A stretch of 64,000 nt of DNA from Acanthacorydalis orientalis. Its lineage: Eukaryota; Arthropoda; Insecta; Megaloptera; Corydalidae. Positions 49,461 through 60,556 of the stretch are shown piece after piece. Position 1 is the first letter of the stretch, and every line of letters begins with the position of its first letter. The translations under genes and the position numbers were made by a program. Under the pieces are notes generated by a model. That model saw only the letters and a list, made by a program, of their open reading frames with translations. It was not told the DNA's origin and did no database searches. Location: the NCBI GenBank assembly GCA_034766995.1, contig CM068321.1:10367526-10431525 (forward strand). The letters are read 5' to 3'.

Positions 49461-49640
49461 CACGTCGTAGAAAGTTGTATGGATGCGTATATTTGTATAC
49501 ATGCACGTATAGAATATGTCACCGATGCCGTGTGTTGTTCTGTTCTACTGCTCATTCTCCGTCGTTTTATGGCAATCCCAAATGTCTGTTGAGCGTCTTC
49601 TCCCACCGATCATCGTCCGACATTTACAATTAGCATAGCA
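49460..49640. other. Small CpG-rich island
   Basis: CACGTCGTAGAAAG at the left; CACCGATGCCGTG and CTTCTCCCACCGATCATCG further right. Confidence 0.35.
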
Positions 49641-49758
49641 ATGTTTTGTTTATTTGTAGCGGAATCTCTTCTTTCTGTTAAAGATCAGCTTAGAGTCGAC
49701 CTTTCAAAAATAAAAACGTTTTATTTACTGAACGTAATGCTTTCATATTCGTTTTATA

Positions 49759-49761
<3 letters not shown>

Positions 49762-49820
<59 letters not shown>
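49762..49820. repeat. (TA)n microsatellite
   Basis: About 58 bases of TA. Confidence 0.94.
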
Positions 49821-49822
<2 letters not shown>

Positions 49823-50534
49823 CACATATTGTTTATTTTGATTTGTGGTGACTGGTTTTGAATTTGAAAGTATGTTGAAAGTATATTACAGTATACATAT
49901 ACAAAAGTGATATTTCAAATAATTTTCCACGGATCGTTTTTTTTATAGTTAATTATTTTAAAATTTTATGAAAACTATGTATAAATAGTTAATGAAGTTA
50001 TAATAATATAGGCATTTTATAAAAAAGTATAGTTCGTCTATTAAATGTATTAGTGGTAAAAAATAATTTCGTGCCTTTGAATTGAATCAATCATAACTCT
50101 GTTTTCAATTAAAATATTTTCTCGTCATTTTATGATTTGAAGTACTAACCTTAGTATTTAAAAAACAGTATATATCTTGACCAAGCAGTTGGCATAATCT
50201 CACAAAATAGTAGTGAACGCGATGGCGTCTGAAAAGTAGCATGTTGCGTATTGCATATCTTTCGCAGTTCAGCTGAAAAAAATCCTACCCAAACCATGGG
50301 AATGATTTGTTCAACTTTGCGGGAAGGTTTCAAGGAAGCATAAAATATGCAAAAAATGCTAAAACGGTAGAAGAAGTCGTAAATGCGTTACGACTTCATC
50401 TATTCAGAGCCACCATTTTTTTTCGATAAAGGATTCGTAATTTACCCGTCAAATGGAACAAAGTTATAAAAAAGAATGGGTGAAAATTTGGAGTATTGAA
50501 GTGTATTCTATTGTTCTGTGTACATTAATTTTCT

Positions 50535-51171
50535 ATAAGAAGTGCACCGAGTACAAATTTCGACTGTTTGGATCGATTTAAGAGAGATACGACTGACTAT
50601 CCGGCGATTTGTGGCTACAGATAAGACTTAGATTCACTATTACACTCCAGAGTCAAAACAACAATCAAATCAATGGAAGCATGGTGATTTTCTGCCACCA
50701 AAAAAAGCAAAATCATTTTTATCCGCTGGAGAAGTTAAGTGTTCGATTTTTTGTCATTGCTAAAAGGAACCTGATAATTGACTACCTTCCAAAGGGTCAA
50801 ACGATAATGGAAGAGTATTATGCTAAATTTTTGGATCGAATCGATCAGACAAAACTCGCTGAATTGAAGTACGACTTGCTTCTCTATCCAATCTATTATC
50901 CATATTTGACCCTCTCAGATTTCTATCTGTTCTCAAAACTTTAAAAAAATACTTGGTGGTAGACGATTTTCGTCAGATGAAGAACTGATAGCAACAGTGA
51001 ATCGCTATTTTGAGGACCTAGAAAAGGATTTCCGGGATGACAAAAGCATTGGAGCATCGCTGGATGAAATGCATTGAAATCCAGGGAGACTATATTGAAA
51101 AATAAAAGTAATTTAAAAATACAAATTATATTATTTCATAGTTAAGCCGTGAACTTTTCAAATCACCCTCG
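50535..51171 (+). pseudogene. mariner transposase copy 2, internally deleted
   Basis: Same group as 16724-17834 but on the + strand. The reading enters at about 50560 with RRFVATDKT and IHYYTPESKQQS (first Asp kept, but the Glu after it is Lys and the Trp is a stop). It continues FLSAGEV, IDYLPKGQTIMEEYYAKF and LDRIDQT, and then jumps straight to KLAELKYDLLLYP. The HQDNA segment with the second catalytic Asp is therefore deleted. After the LTLSDFYLF region the C terminus reads GGRRFSSDEELIATVNRYFE. The 3' inverted repeat ends at 51171 before TA (AAATCACCCTCG). The 5' half is missing or too decayed to see. Confidence 0.8.
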
Positions 51172-51173
51172 TA

Positions 51174-51619
51174 TTTTAAGTATATTTTTATCGGAAAAGA
51201 AATACTTTCAGGAAAATGTAAAAGTTATAAATGAAAAGGAAATTCACTTTACTAGAATCTCAAAAAAGAACATTAGATAATGAATATAAGTAAAATATTT
51301 TATAATTCTAGGTTTCTTATAATTGTGTTTCATCGTTATTTTATTTTCAGAGTCTAATTTGCTGAAATTTAAAAGCGAGATCAATAAATCAATCTTTGTA
51401 ATTGGTCGATGCTGGAAAAATTAAAGTAAAATATATATAATTTGTCACTTTTTTCAATTTTTATATTTTTAGCTAGCAGATCTTCATTTAAATCAAAATT
51501 TGAAGTTCAGTTATACATGCTATTTTTTCCTTTTCGTTTGTTAGATAATTGAAAAATTACTGAAATTAAAATAATTTTACACTTGTAAAATATCTGTGCT
51601 TTAAGATATCCAATAATGA
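51174..51619. other. AT-rich intronic stretch
   Basis: Nothing recognisable between the mariner remnant and the next island. Confidence 0.4.
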
Positions 51620-52110
51620 AAACTTACACGTCCAGCCACTATAGGTCTTTTCCGTATGCATATGTAGTGTTTTAGCGTTTAAAACTAAACGATATCGAGA
51701 TGGACTTCGTATTCGTTCCGTCGGTATTAAAATAAAAACCGTCCACTGAAAGAATTTCATATCGTCACGCCGTCAGTTTTATATTATTACGCATGTACCG
51801 CGCACGACTCGAACGCACAGTTAACGTTCTTCTTTGCCTCCGTTGCCCCCGGTCCCTCGAATAAAATCCTGAAGATGAATATAAAAGCGCGTTGTCGCCG
51901 TCTCTCAGTATGTTATTTCCCTTACGTCACGCGCAGGCCATCTCTTCACCCTCGACAACGAGAGTTTCGGTAGGCATTGCTTGGGGTGGTGTGTATATAT
52001 GTGAGAGCGTATGGTGTATGGTGCTCGCCATCATCATCGTCGACATTACCCGCACATCGTGGATACGTATCGTACCCTTAAACTTCTTTTTTGTCAGATT
52101 ATTATAACCG
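51620..52110. other. CpG-rich island with promoter-like words
   Basis: CGTCACGCCGTCAG, GTACCGCGCACGACTCGAACGC and GCCTCCGTTGCCCCCGG lie left of a TATA-like box at 51880. TTACGTCACGCG (a CRE-like TGACGTAA/TTACGTCA word) lies just right of it. The + strand stays open from 51910 to 52107, but the product has no known domain. Confidence 0.45.
51880..51910 (+). promoter_or_regulatory. Candidate TATA box plus initiator inside the intron
   Basis: TATAAAAG at 51880-51887 is followed, with the A 27 bases after the first T, by TCTCTCAGTA (51901-51910), close to the arthropod initiator TCAGT. The spacing is near the usual 24-31. No downstream gene was recognised. Confidence 0.35.
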
Positions 52111-52212
52111 AGACTCCACTACTTAATACGGTTTTGAATATCACACAATATACGCACATTCGACTAAATTGTAGAGTCGTTAAGTTAGTAGAAGTCGGTC
52201 GACTTGTACAAT

Positions 52213-52312
<100 letters not shown>

Positions 52313-52608
52313 ATGTTGATGATGATCCTGTTGTTGATTTAGTATTTTTCCATGCACTTTTTTTTACTTAGTATTAAATTTAATTCGTTTCCAATTGCAG
52401 TTATAATTCGTAAATATCTGAAATTATAACGAACTGTGCATTTCGGCTATACTTGTTATTATCAATAATAAATAAATAATAAATGCAACATCCTTAGTTT
52501 CCATCACATTATTTTCTCAGTGATTTTGAATATTTTAAAAAGTAGTTATCGATACGTAGAATGTTTCAAATTTATAGATCTTTAAATGTAATTTTACTTG
52601 TTTGTTTA

Positions 52609-53828
52609 TTGGGTTAGAACAAATGTTCGTAACGTTTTCTAATAGGTGTCATTAATTGCAGTTTTGCGCGCAACTCGATTATATGACATGACTCCATATG
52701 TGTTATCATAACAGGTCGAATTTAAATGTTTCTTTCTCTGCAATTTTGTGCAAGTATGTGAATTTTAAGTCTGTTAAATTTAAAATTGAAAATTGTGGAG
52801 TATAAGGTGCATTTTCATTATTTGATGCTATTTTATATTCGGAGAGGAAAAAGTGCTGAAGAGACAGCAAGAAAGATATCCACCGTTTATGAAGAAGGTT
52901 TCGTAGCTGGCAGTACTGTTCGAAAGTGGTTCGCATGATTCAGAGATGGAAAATTCGATCTAGATGATCAAGAGTGTTTTGGTAGGCCTGCAGTTGTTAA
53001 TGACAACATTGCAACACTTATTGAAAATAATCAACGTTAGACGATCCGTGACATCGGTACTACAGGTGTCTCATATGAGTGTTGCAAGACATTTGAAAAC
53101 ACTTGGATATGTGAATCGCTACGATGTTTTGGTGTCTCATAGTTTAACTGAAACAAATTTAATGGAACGCATTTCTATCAGTGATTCGCTCCTTAAAAGA
53201 AACGAAAACGATCCGTTTCTGAAACGATTAATCACGGACAATGAAAAATGGATCGTCTACAATAATATGGATTGAAAAAGGTTTTGTGGAAAACGCAATG
53301 AGCCTACGTTAGCCACTCAAAAAGCGGTCTTCATTCGAAGAAGGTGATGTTGTGTATCTGGTGGGATTGGATGGCTGTTATGTATTCCATGCTTGTCTCA
53401 AATAATCAGATAATAAATTTGAAAATTATTATGCCCAATTGGATCAATTAAAGGCGAAAATCAATCAAAATCGTCTACAGTTGACCAATCGTAAGGGTAT
53501 TGGAAGAAATTGGTGCACTTTGGCTAGAACTTTCTACCTCATCCGCCATATTCACATGATCTTGTACCTTCAGATTATCGTTTGTTTTGGTCCCTACAGA
53601 ATTCCCTTAATGGAAAAAACTTCACTTTCTTGGAAGCCTGCAGAAACCACTTGGATCAATTCATCGCTCAGAAGGATGCCAAGTTCTGGAAGGACGGAAT
53701 TATGAAACTACATGAAAGATGGTGGATCAAAATGGCACATATGTATTAGAATGAATATATGTACAAATAAATAAATATTTCCTTCCAATTTTATCTTAAA
53801 AACGCTACGAACTTTTGTTCAAACCCAA
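52609..53828 (+). mobile_element. Full-length mariner element (mellifera-like), dead transposase
   Basis: The terminal repeats are TTGGGTTAGAACAAATGTTC at 52609 and, inverted from 53828, TTGGGTTTGAACAAAAGTTC. Both continue into CGTA(A/G)CGTTTT. TA lies on each side (52607-52608, 53829-53830). The 1,220-bp length is close to the usual 1.25-1.3 kb. The transposase begins near 52820 (LFYIRRGKSAEETARKIS, helix-turn-helix) with in-frame stops where Arg codons would be (TGA after WFA; TAG after NNQR). It keeps LITDNEKWIVYNN (first Asp) and, in another phase, PYSHDLVPSDYRLFWSLQNS (third Asp). The second Asp region near 53470 is unreadable. It is inactive as it stands, but its ends look intact. Confidence 0.85.
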
Positions 53829-53830
53829 TA

Positions 53831-54689
53831 GATATATAATGTGACATATATGTATTATGAAATCGATATATTATGAAGGGACATATCCATTTTTTCCTAT
53901 TAAATACGGGAAGCCTAAATAGTGGATGCTTTAGCATAAATGTGATAAATCAATTGATAGTATTGTAAATTATTAATTGTTTGAAAAAGTAGATAATATC
54001 TCGAGCAGCATAATTTAGAAAACATCAAAAAAAGTATTAAGATAGTGAAAATGTTTTTTTTAAAAAAAAAATATTCCCTCTCACTAAATGTGTGTATAAG
54101 AAAAAAGAGAAATTTGATTATAAGTTATTTACTTCAAATAAAAATTGAAAATTCGAATTGAAATTATAGAATAATGTATTTGGCTACTTGTTGCGACTTT
54201 CTTGCCAAAAATTATAAAAGAAATTCAACAAATTATTTTTTTGTATTGACTTATGTGATATAATTGATTTTTTTACACTGTAAAATAAAATGTTTCCTTT
54301 ATTATAACAGCATATTATTGTCACAAAGTTATAATAAATTCAGTATAAGAATTTTTCATAGAGTGCTTTTCAAGTTAAGTAAAATATAATTTAAATGCGT
54401 GGCTCGCAGGTCTCGTAATACTTTCTGATGGATCGCGGGTTTGTCACCCTCTTATGTAAATTATGATTTAATAATTGTTGATAATATGACTAGAATATTT
54501 CATTAAAATTCGACGTATGCATTAATGATGTTTAAATTAAAATTTTCGAAGAACATATTTTATATTTATGGAATTAAGTAATATGATGACTTTTTAATAT
54601 GTCAAAGATCAAAACATACAATAGTTACATGGAGAGTGAGTCAAAAAGAAAATAAATATAGTAGCAGTTAAGTAGATGTATACGTTGTT
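53831..54689. other. AT-rich intronic stretch
   Basis: Nothing recognised. Confidence 0.4.
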
Positions 54690-55150
54690 GTGGGAGTGAA
54701 AAAAGAATTTATTACAAAGAACGTCTGCTAATAATAATAATACGCGACTGCGAAAGATTTACTTGCGAGCCGACAGAGCGCGCGCCACTTCGTCGAATTG
54801 ATAATTAGTTTTCGCTAGATCCTTCTTACCGACAGTACGGCGAAGAGGCGAGAGCTTTCCGGAATTACCATAACATCAAAAAAAAAAAGAAGTGTGGAAA
54901 AAAGGAAAATTATGTGTGTGCGTGCGAGTGAGATATAAATATGAACACGTCTGCATGGCACGGTTTGTCGTATATTCATTGCCTTTGTCGTCTATTGGCG
55001 TCTGTCGACCATGGAAATATAGAAAGGGCGCGACACGAGAGCAAAGCGCACGACATGTTGTGAATATTAATGCGGAATTTATGACTCGCACTTTTTATTT
55101 GCTCGCGAAAGACGAAAAGGACGCACGACGGCGATGATAACTAGACAAAG
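54690..55150. other. CpG-rich island
   Basis: GAGCCGACAGAGCGCGCGCC near 54768, CGGCGAAGAGGCGAGAGC near 54838, and GACGCACGACGGCGATG near 55121. Two opposite open frames occur, neither with a domain. Confidence 0.4.
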
Positions 55151-55462
55151 ACTTTACTACCACTATTATTATTACTTAATAGGTAGAGGTGGATGACCGA
55201 TGTGGAGATCAAAAAGAATTAATTTTCGCGTATTGCAGTTGTATTTTTTTTTTGTAAAAAATCTTTATATAGACAGAAATTTTATCTTAATCTCTCATTT
55301 TCTCTTTGTCTCCTTTCTTTGTTCGTCTACTTACCGCTTATTAACTGCTCTTTCTTTGAATTTGATTTAAAAATGAATAAATAACATACGTGTATTTTAT
55401 GACTCGTTATGTTTTTCGTAATTATATCAAACTTTCCCGCAATTATCTGTGTTATTTTGGTA

Positions 55463-55960
55463 TTAGGTTGGTAGAAAAATAATTACAGTTTTTGTTTTCT
55501 GAATTCTAACCTTATTTTTATCAATTAAAGTGTGATTTCATCGTGTACATGTTGATATTATTTTAAACTGCATTTTTCTGTCTGTATTTTGGTAACATCG
55601 ACTTTAGTTTTATTACTAATTTTGATTCAAATTGGGCTATGGAATTAAAGATGGAAAAGAAGCAAATAAGATCAGATTTTTTGTATGAACTGAAAACGGG
55701 TTGTAAAACAGTAGAAACTGCTCATAAACTAAACGATGCTTTTGGTGTGGGTACTATTAAGGAACGTACGGTTCAATGATGGTTCCAAAATTTTCTTGCT
55801 GTGGACGAGAGCCTGGAAGATGAAGTAAATCTCAGGCGTCCTTCAATTCATAACGACCAACTGAAGGCGTTAGTTGAATTAGAACCACACACAACAATTC
55901 GAGAACTTGCACTAATGTTAGATGTTAGGCATCCAACAGTTCTGAACCATTTAAATTAAC
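55463..55960 (+). pseudogene. mariner transposase N terminus, cecropia/SETMAR-like, 3'-truncated
   Basis: A TA at 55461-55462 is followed by TTAGGTTGGTAGAAAAATAA and TTACAGTTTTTG, the terminal repeat of the mariner group that includes the Hsmar1/SETMAR lineage. From 55650 the + strand reads MEKKQIRSD. An extra T in a T7 run (55676-55682) shifts the phase, and it continues LYELKTGCKTVETAHKLNDA, FGVG-IKERTVQ, a TGA at 55777 (probably from CGA or TGG), then WFQNF, DESLEDE and IRELALMLDV. It stops after about 105 residues, and neither the catalytic domain nor the 3' end is present. Confidence 0.8.
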
Positions 55961-56107
55961 ATTGTATATGAATGGATGAATGTACGATGAATGTGTATGA
56001 CAATGTATTTGAATGGAGATAAAATAGAACATGCATTATTTTTTAATTACATTCATTTTTATGAATGTCGTTGTGTACATTTTTCATTTACATTTTTCTA
56101 ACATTTG

Positions 56108-56154
<47 letters not shown>

Positions 56155-56921
56155 AGAGAGAAAGAGAGAGAGACGACGAAATCGTTAGATGAAAAGTATC
56201 AAATTTTAATACTACTTTAAAAATATGTATTCTTCTTGAATACAAACTGATTAAAGTTTATATGAGGTTGAGTGAAATTGAAGTATTCCATCTCAGTTTT
56301 AACGTAATAAGCGATCCAAATTCGGAAATGAAAAATGCCGGATGATATAAAATGATGCACAATACGTTAATATTTTATTAAATAAATTCTTAAATAATGC
56401 AACGTTTCGACACGAAATACACATATTTTAATAAATAAGTAATAAATGGATATATTTTGTATTAACTGAATCGAATGAAAAATAAAGTGTTATTTTTAAC
56501 AACAATATATTATAATAATCGTATTATTGTTTAACCACTTGCCCGACTTATCCCTGTCTGACGAGAGCATCGTGTTTCTGACATTGACATTCACATGATA
56601 AAATAGCGCGAAAATTGTAATCTTTAATAATCCAGTTTTAATTAGGCAGACTTTTTTCGATTTAGTTTCATATAAATTACCTGATCGAGTAAGTAATATG
56701 GTTATGAAGTGGAATGACCAGAAAGTTGTTGGTGTATTCTTTGTGGCACATAAAATGAAATTTGTTGCGATTGATAAAAAGGAAAAGATGATTTAATTCC
56801 GAAACTTATTGTAGAATATGTAACAGTCTACAAAAAGTATAATTTTATATTTGGTCATCAATATGTTAATATTAATTTTTATATGATTTTGAATTAAGTT
56901 TCTTTTTTTTTTTTGTTACAG
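55961..56921. other. AT-rich intronic stretch up to the last-exon acceptor
   Basis: Contains the TA/GA array at 56112-56175 and ends in the polypyrimidine tract of the acceptor. Confidence 0.4.
56112..56175. repeat. (TA)n followed by (GA)n
   Basis: TA to 56151, then AGAAAGAGAG-type purine run to about 56175. Confidence 0.92.
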
Positions 56922-57473
56922 CATTCGATGTTGTACTTCTTTCATCACTATGAGCTGCCGTTGATTATACAGCAGGCACAGCTTCATCAAATTATGATGC
57001 GTAATAGGCATCAAGCTATGGCTGCAACGGGTGCTGCTGGTCCAACAGCTGCTGGTGTACCAGGTGCCCAAGGTGCTGGTGTTGTTCCTGTTGAGACGCT
57101 TATGACGCGTATGTTATTTCACTTACGTACAATTCGCGCTCCGCAACCACCGCCGTCACCTTTGCAACACCGTCACGGTTCAGCAACGATCGGTGTGTCG
57201 ACGTCGTCGACTTCACCGACGTCGAGTCAGCAATCTTCAACGTCGACTGCAACGTCGACATCGACCTCAACATCATCAACATCGACGTCGATCTCAACAC
57301 CAACACCGCAACCGAGCACTTCGACGTCGAATGATGATTCGACAGTGCCAACGACGACGACTTCGCCAACGTCGTCGCAACCACCAACACCGTCCGCGGA
57401 AGGCTCCGATGGAAGCGTCACCGAGGAATTATCGGAATTATCGCAGAGCGATTCCGGTAGGGATAGTCCGTAA
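56922..57473 (+). CDS. TMEM259: Membralin (TMEM259), last coding exon
   Basis: The acceptor is a T-rich tract with TTACAG ending at 56921. The 183 codons start HSMLYFFHHYELPLIIQQAQ and end at the TAA at 57471-57473. Residues 1-20 are the highly conserved membralin segment that follows SWLFIQ of the preceding exon. Residues 20-35 are Gln/Met/Arg-rich, 36-60 Ala/Gly-rich, and 61-80 a small amphipathic stretch (VETLMTRMLFHLRTIRAP). Residues of about 85-160 are almost only Ser, Thr and Pro, encoded by TCG/ACG/TCA/ACA codons. The last 25 are acidic with Ser (GSDGSVTEELSELSQSDSGR). A low-complexity tail after a conserved HHYELP block also occurs in the human protein. The exon is far more GC-rich than the intron. 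Confidence 0.85.
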   Translation, partial: HSMLYFFHHYELPLIIQQAQLHQIMMRNRHQAMAATGAAGPTAAGVPGAQGAGVVPVETLMTRMLFHLRTIRAPQPPPSPLQHRHGSATIGVSTSSTSPTSSQQSSTSTATSTSTSTSSTSTSISTPTPQPSTSTSNDDSTVPTTTTSPTSSQPPTPSAEGSDGSVTEELSELSQSDSGRDSP

Positions 57474-57590
57474 GAGTACATTTTAGGGTTGGGAGCGTCT
57501 GAGTGTCCGCTCGTTAATTGCGCGGACGTTGACGATTTGTTTTGTACACGAAGAACGGTAAGTCCGTTTTTATACCGATTAAATCCAAGA

Positions 57591-57596
57591 AATAAA
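57591..57596 (+). terminator. TMEM259: Poly(A) signal AATAAA, proximal
   Basis: 120 bases after the stop codon, in AAGAAATAAAATTAATAAAC. Confidence 0.4.
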
Positions 57597-57675
57597 ATTA
57601 ATAAACTGCGCGCATTCGTATTGTCTGTCTGTCGATGTCATCGGTTTCGAGTATCAGCATCCGCTTCTGACATTG

Positions 57676-57681
57676 AATAAA
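57676..57681 (+). terminator. TMEM259: Poly(A) signal AATAAA, distal
   Basis: In CATTGAATAAATGTATGTAC, followed by a GT-rich stretch (GTGTGAAAATCGTCGGTTGT), the usual downstream element, so it is the better of the two. Confidence 0.5.
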
Positions 57682-59367
57682 TGTATGTACGCCTCGTGTG
57701 AAAATCGTCGGTTGTCAAAACGAACATTTAACAAAAATGTGGAAATCATCCAAATAGGCTGTACGTCCTCACTTCTACTTGCCATTTCTCGTCGTTAGTT
57801 TGCTAAGATCTCACTCTGAAACGAGCAAACTTCCGAATGCAAACAACTAAACAAACAAGTAAAGATAATACTATCTTCTTTTTAGTATCTTTTTAACGCG
57901 ATTCCGCGTAACCGACAATATAAATATTCACTCAGCACGTTCAATATTTCTGCCGTTGTATTTTGAACGCTCGATTCTTCAACCTATTAATTCCACCACT
58001 AAGAAAAATATTTCAATAATTGTTATGTGTTCTCTGATTTCTGATCTTGCTGAAGAAAAAGACTGCAAATTAGAATTAATATAAAGTGTTGTTAAAATAC
58101 TGATGTCATCATAATCGACAAATAATTCATTTACTTAACTTTCTACTTATCAAATTTATCTATTTTACCTACTTGTAAATGGAAACAGTGAACGTTAATT
58201 GTTTATTCGGATAACCGCTAATCGCCATTTAGTGTTAATATTTTGACAGAGAAAGACAAAGTTCTTTTATTCAATCTGTTGGTTGCCTTAAACGACACAC
58301 GCTGCATGTCGCCAAAGACACTGAAAGTGTTTCATAAATAATATTAATATCAATATTATTGATACCCTCAAAATGTTTCACTCAATACTAAGAAATGGTT
58401 TAAAAATATTTAGTAGAGCTGGTTGACTATCGATTTTCTAATACTTAAAAATTTGATAAAAAAATCTAACATCAAAAGTTTATTAAAACATTACACTATT
58501 TTCCAAATACGCTGTTTTACCAACTATCAGTTTTTATGTTTTAATAAAAACATCATATTAATTAAAGTACTTTTAATGTTATGCAAATGTGAAATCTAGA
58601 CACATACACACTCTCACAATTATGTGTAATTACTTATCAAAAAATAGCCGCCTCATATAGCGTATTTGATTGTGAAATTTGAATTTGATTTAAGATTTGT
58701 ATTATATTTAATTTTTTGCTTATGATCCGACTGAAAATGTCAAAGGAAAACATTGTATTTGATAAAACTTTTTTGGTGATATTTTACTTGTAAATATGTT
58801 GTTTCTATATTTATTTCTATATTTATCGCTATTGGATTGAATTGTTACTTAATATATAAAGTTATCACTAGACTGCATAAATGCTGCATAGTTTTTTTTT
58901 CATGAAATGGAGAATTATTTTTATTTTTCTACACTTGGTTTTTTATTGTACTTTTTATTAATATCTACATTTTTCATATTTTCTTATCGAATCATATTTT
59001 CTTAATGATGTAACACTTTTATATACAAATTTAAATTTAAAAATACTTTCTATATTTTCAAATTTCGTGAATTTATTATCTTGATTAACTTATTTAATAT
59101 CGTAAAAAATAATAAATCGTAATAGTTTTGATTAATATATGTTATAAGTATAAAGAATTAGAATGTTGTTTTATATTGGATTAAACAGTATGTACGAACA
59201 CTCAATAAATATTAATTATTTATTTGATCAAATATTTTTCTTAAAAAAACCTCGCTTTATATTTGCATTTTGGTCATTTGGAAAAATATGACGTGTGATT
59301 TAGTCACATCACGCTTTGAACGTAATAGTTTAGTTATACTTAGGGCAGGAACTAAATTCTATATTAC

Positions 59368-59398
59368 TACAGTGAATGGGTAAAAGTATGCGTACAAA
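59368..59398. mobile_element. Possible Tc1-like terminal repeat (single end)
   Basis: TACAGTGAATGGGTAAAAGT followed by ATGCGTACA resembles Tc1-type ends (TACAGT start, AAAGTATxCGTAC motif). No partner end or transposase is visible. Confidence 0.3.
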
Positions 59399-60493
59399 AT
59401 GAATCATGCAAAAATGAATAAGACTTAACGGTACGGTAGAAATTTTAAAATTTTCAATTTATTTCTTTATTAAATAAGTATATCGGTAATTAAAAACAAA
59501 AACAGTATTTTTCAAATCTTTATTTTTATAACAAAATCAAAATGACATTCTAGCGATTACAAAATATACCACAAATAAAGTCTGTGTACAAAGAAAATAT
59601 ATGATGGAAAAACATAAAAAAATAGTATTTAGTTAGAAATATTTGGCGAGAGTTACATCCGGTAAACGATTTTACATAGATTCTATAGATTATAAGTATT
59701 ATCGTTGTTTTATTTTATTTTTCAAGAATTTTTCTTTAAAATCCTTCTTATTTGTGTTATTAACAACTTACCTCGTCAATAATGCCTATAAGCGCTCCAT
59801 AATATTGAGGGATGGAGAAGGGACCGTGCTTCTACTTTTCTGGGAATATTGTGTTTTTATTTATTTATATTTATTGCCAGGTTGATTATCGTATAAAATT
59901 ACATACATTTAAAATATTTAAATTAGTAATGTTTAAGAGTTTATTTGCAAGATGATCTTTACATTTATCCATACTTTTTATTTGTGCTATTATATATTTA
60001 TGTACAGATTGATTTTCTGTCATTCATTTCATCTCTTCTTTCATTTTCATTTCTGTTCTTTGAAAATCATTTAGAAAGTTTCAATACTGTCTATGCTTTC
60101 ACACAACACACATTTTTTCTCTATACTTTTATTTTATTTTCTCTTCTAAAAAGGTCTCAATTTAGCCAATGTCTTATTTGGCATCTTAAAATAACCGTCT
60201 GCATTCTCCAAGTGATTTAAACATCGGTAAAATATCAATAATTTCCTTTCGTTAATATATTTGAATTTTTTTTCTTAATGTATTGCTTGTATTTATAGTT
60301 TAGTTATATATTTTTTATTTTTACAAAATTCTGTCAGTATCAATATATATTTGCTGAAATTAAACTCTTCGTTTTTTGTTATATTTTACATCTCGTCCCA
60401 AACAGTAAAATTTAGGAACATTATACAATCATTCTTCAATGAGTAAACCTAACATTTGAATTGGAGACGGAATGAATTAATAAATACACACAT

Positions 60494-60495
<2 letters not shown>

Positions 60496-60549
<54 letters not shown>
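60496..60549. repeat. (TA)n microsatellite
   Basis: About 54 bases of TA. Confidence 0.95.

Positions 60550-60556
<7 letters not shown>

Larger units (their letters stand above)
48411..50534. other. AT-rich intronic stretch
   Basis: Contains TA arrays and the CG-richer patch at 49460-49640. A short CTTATCCTACCTGACC-type run near 48853 recalls the pentamer tract at 12941. Confidence 0.4.
57474..57720 (+). other. TMEM259: Membralin 3' UTR
   Basis: Follows the TAA and remains GC-richer than the flanks until about 57720, with two AATAAA signals. The real cleavage site cannot be fixed from sequence. Confidence 0.5.

Noticed and set aside
50151..50333. 60-codon minus-strand frame left of mariner copy 2
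   Set aside because: It could be a decayed 5' half of that element, but I could not align it to mariner in any phase.
57100..57486. Antisense and alternate-phase frames over the membralin last exon
   Set aside because: They are shadows of the Ser/Thr repeat coding sequence, which is supported by splice phase and the conserved motif.
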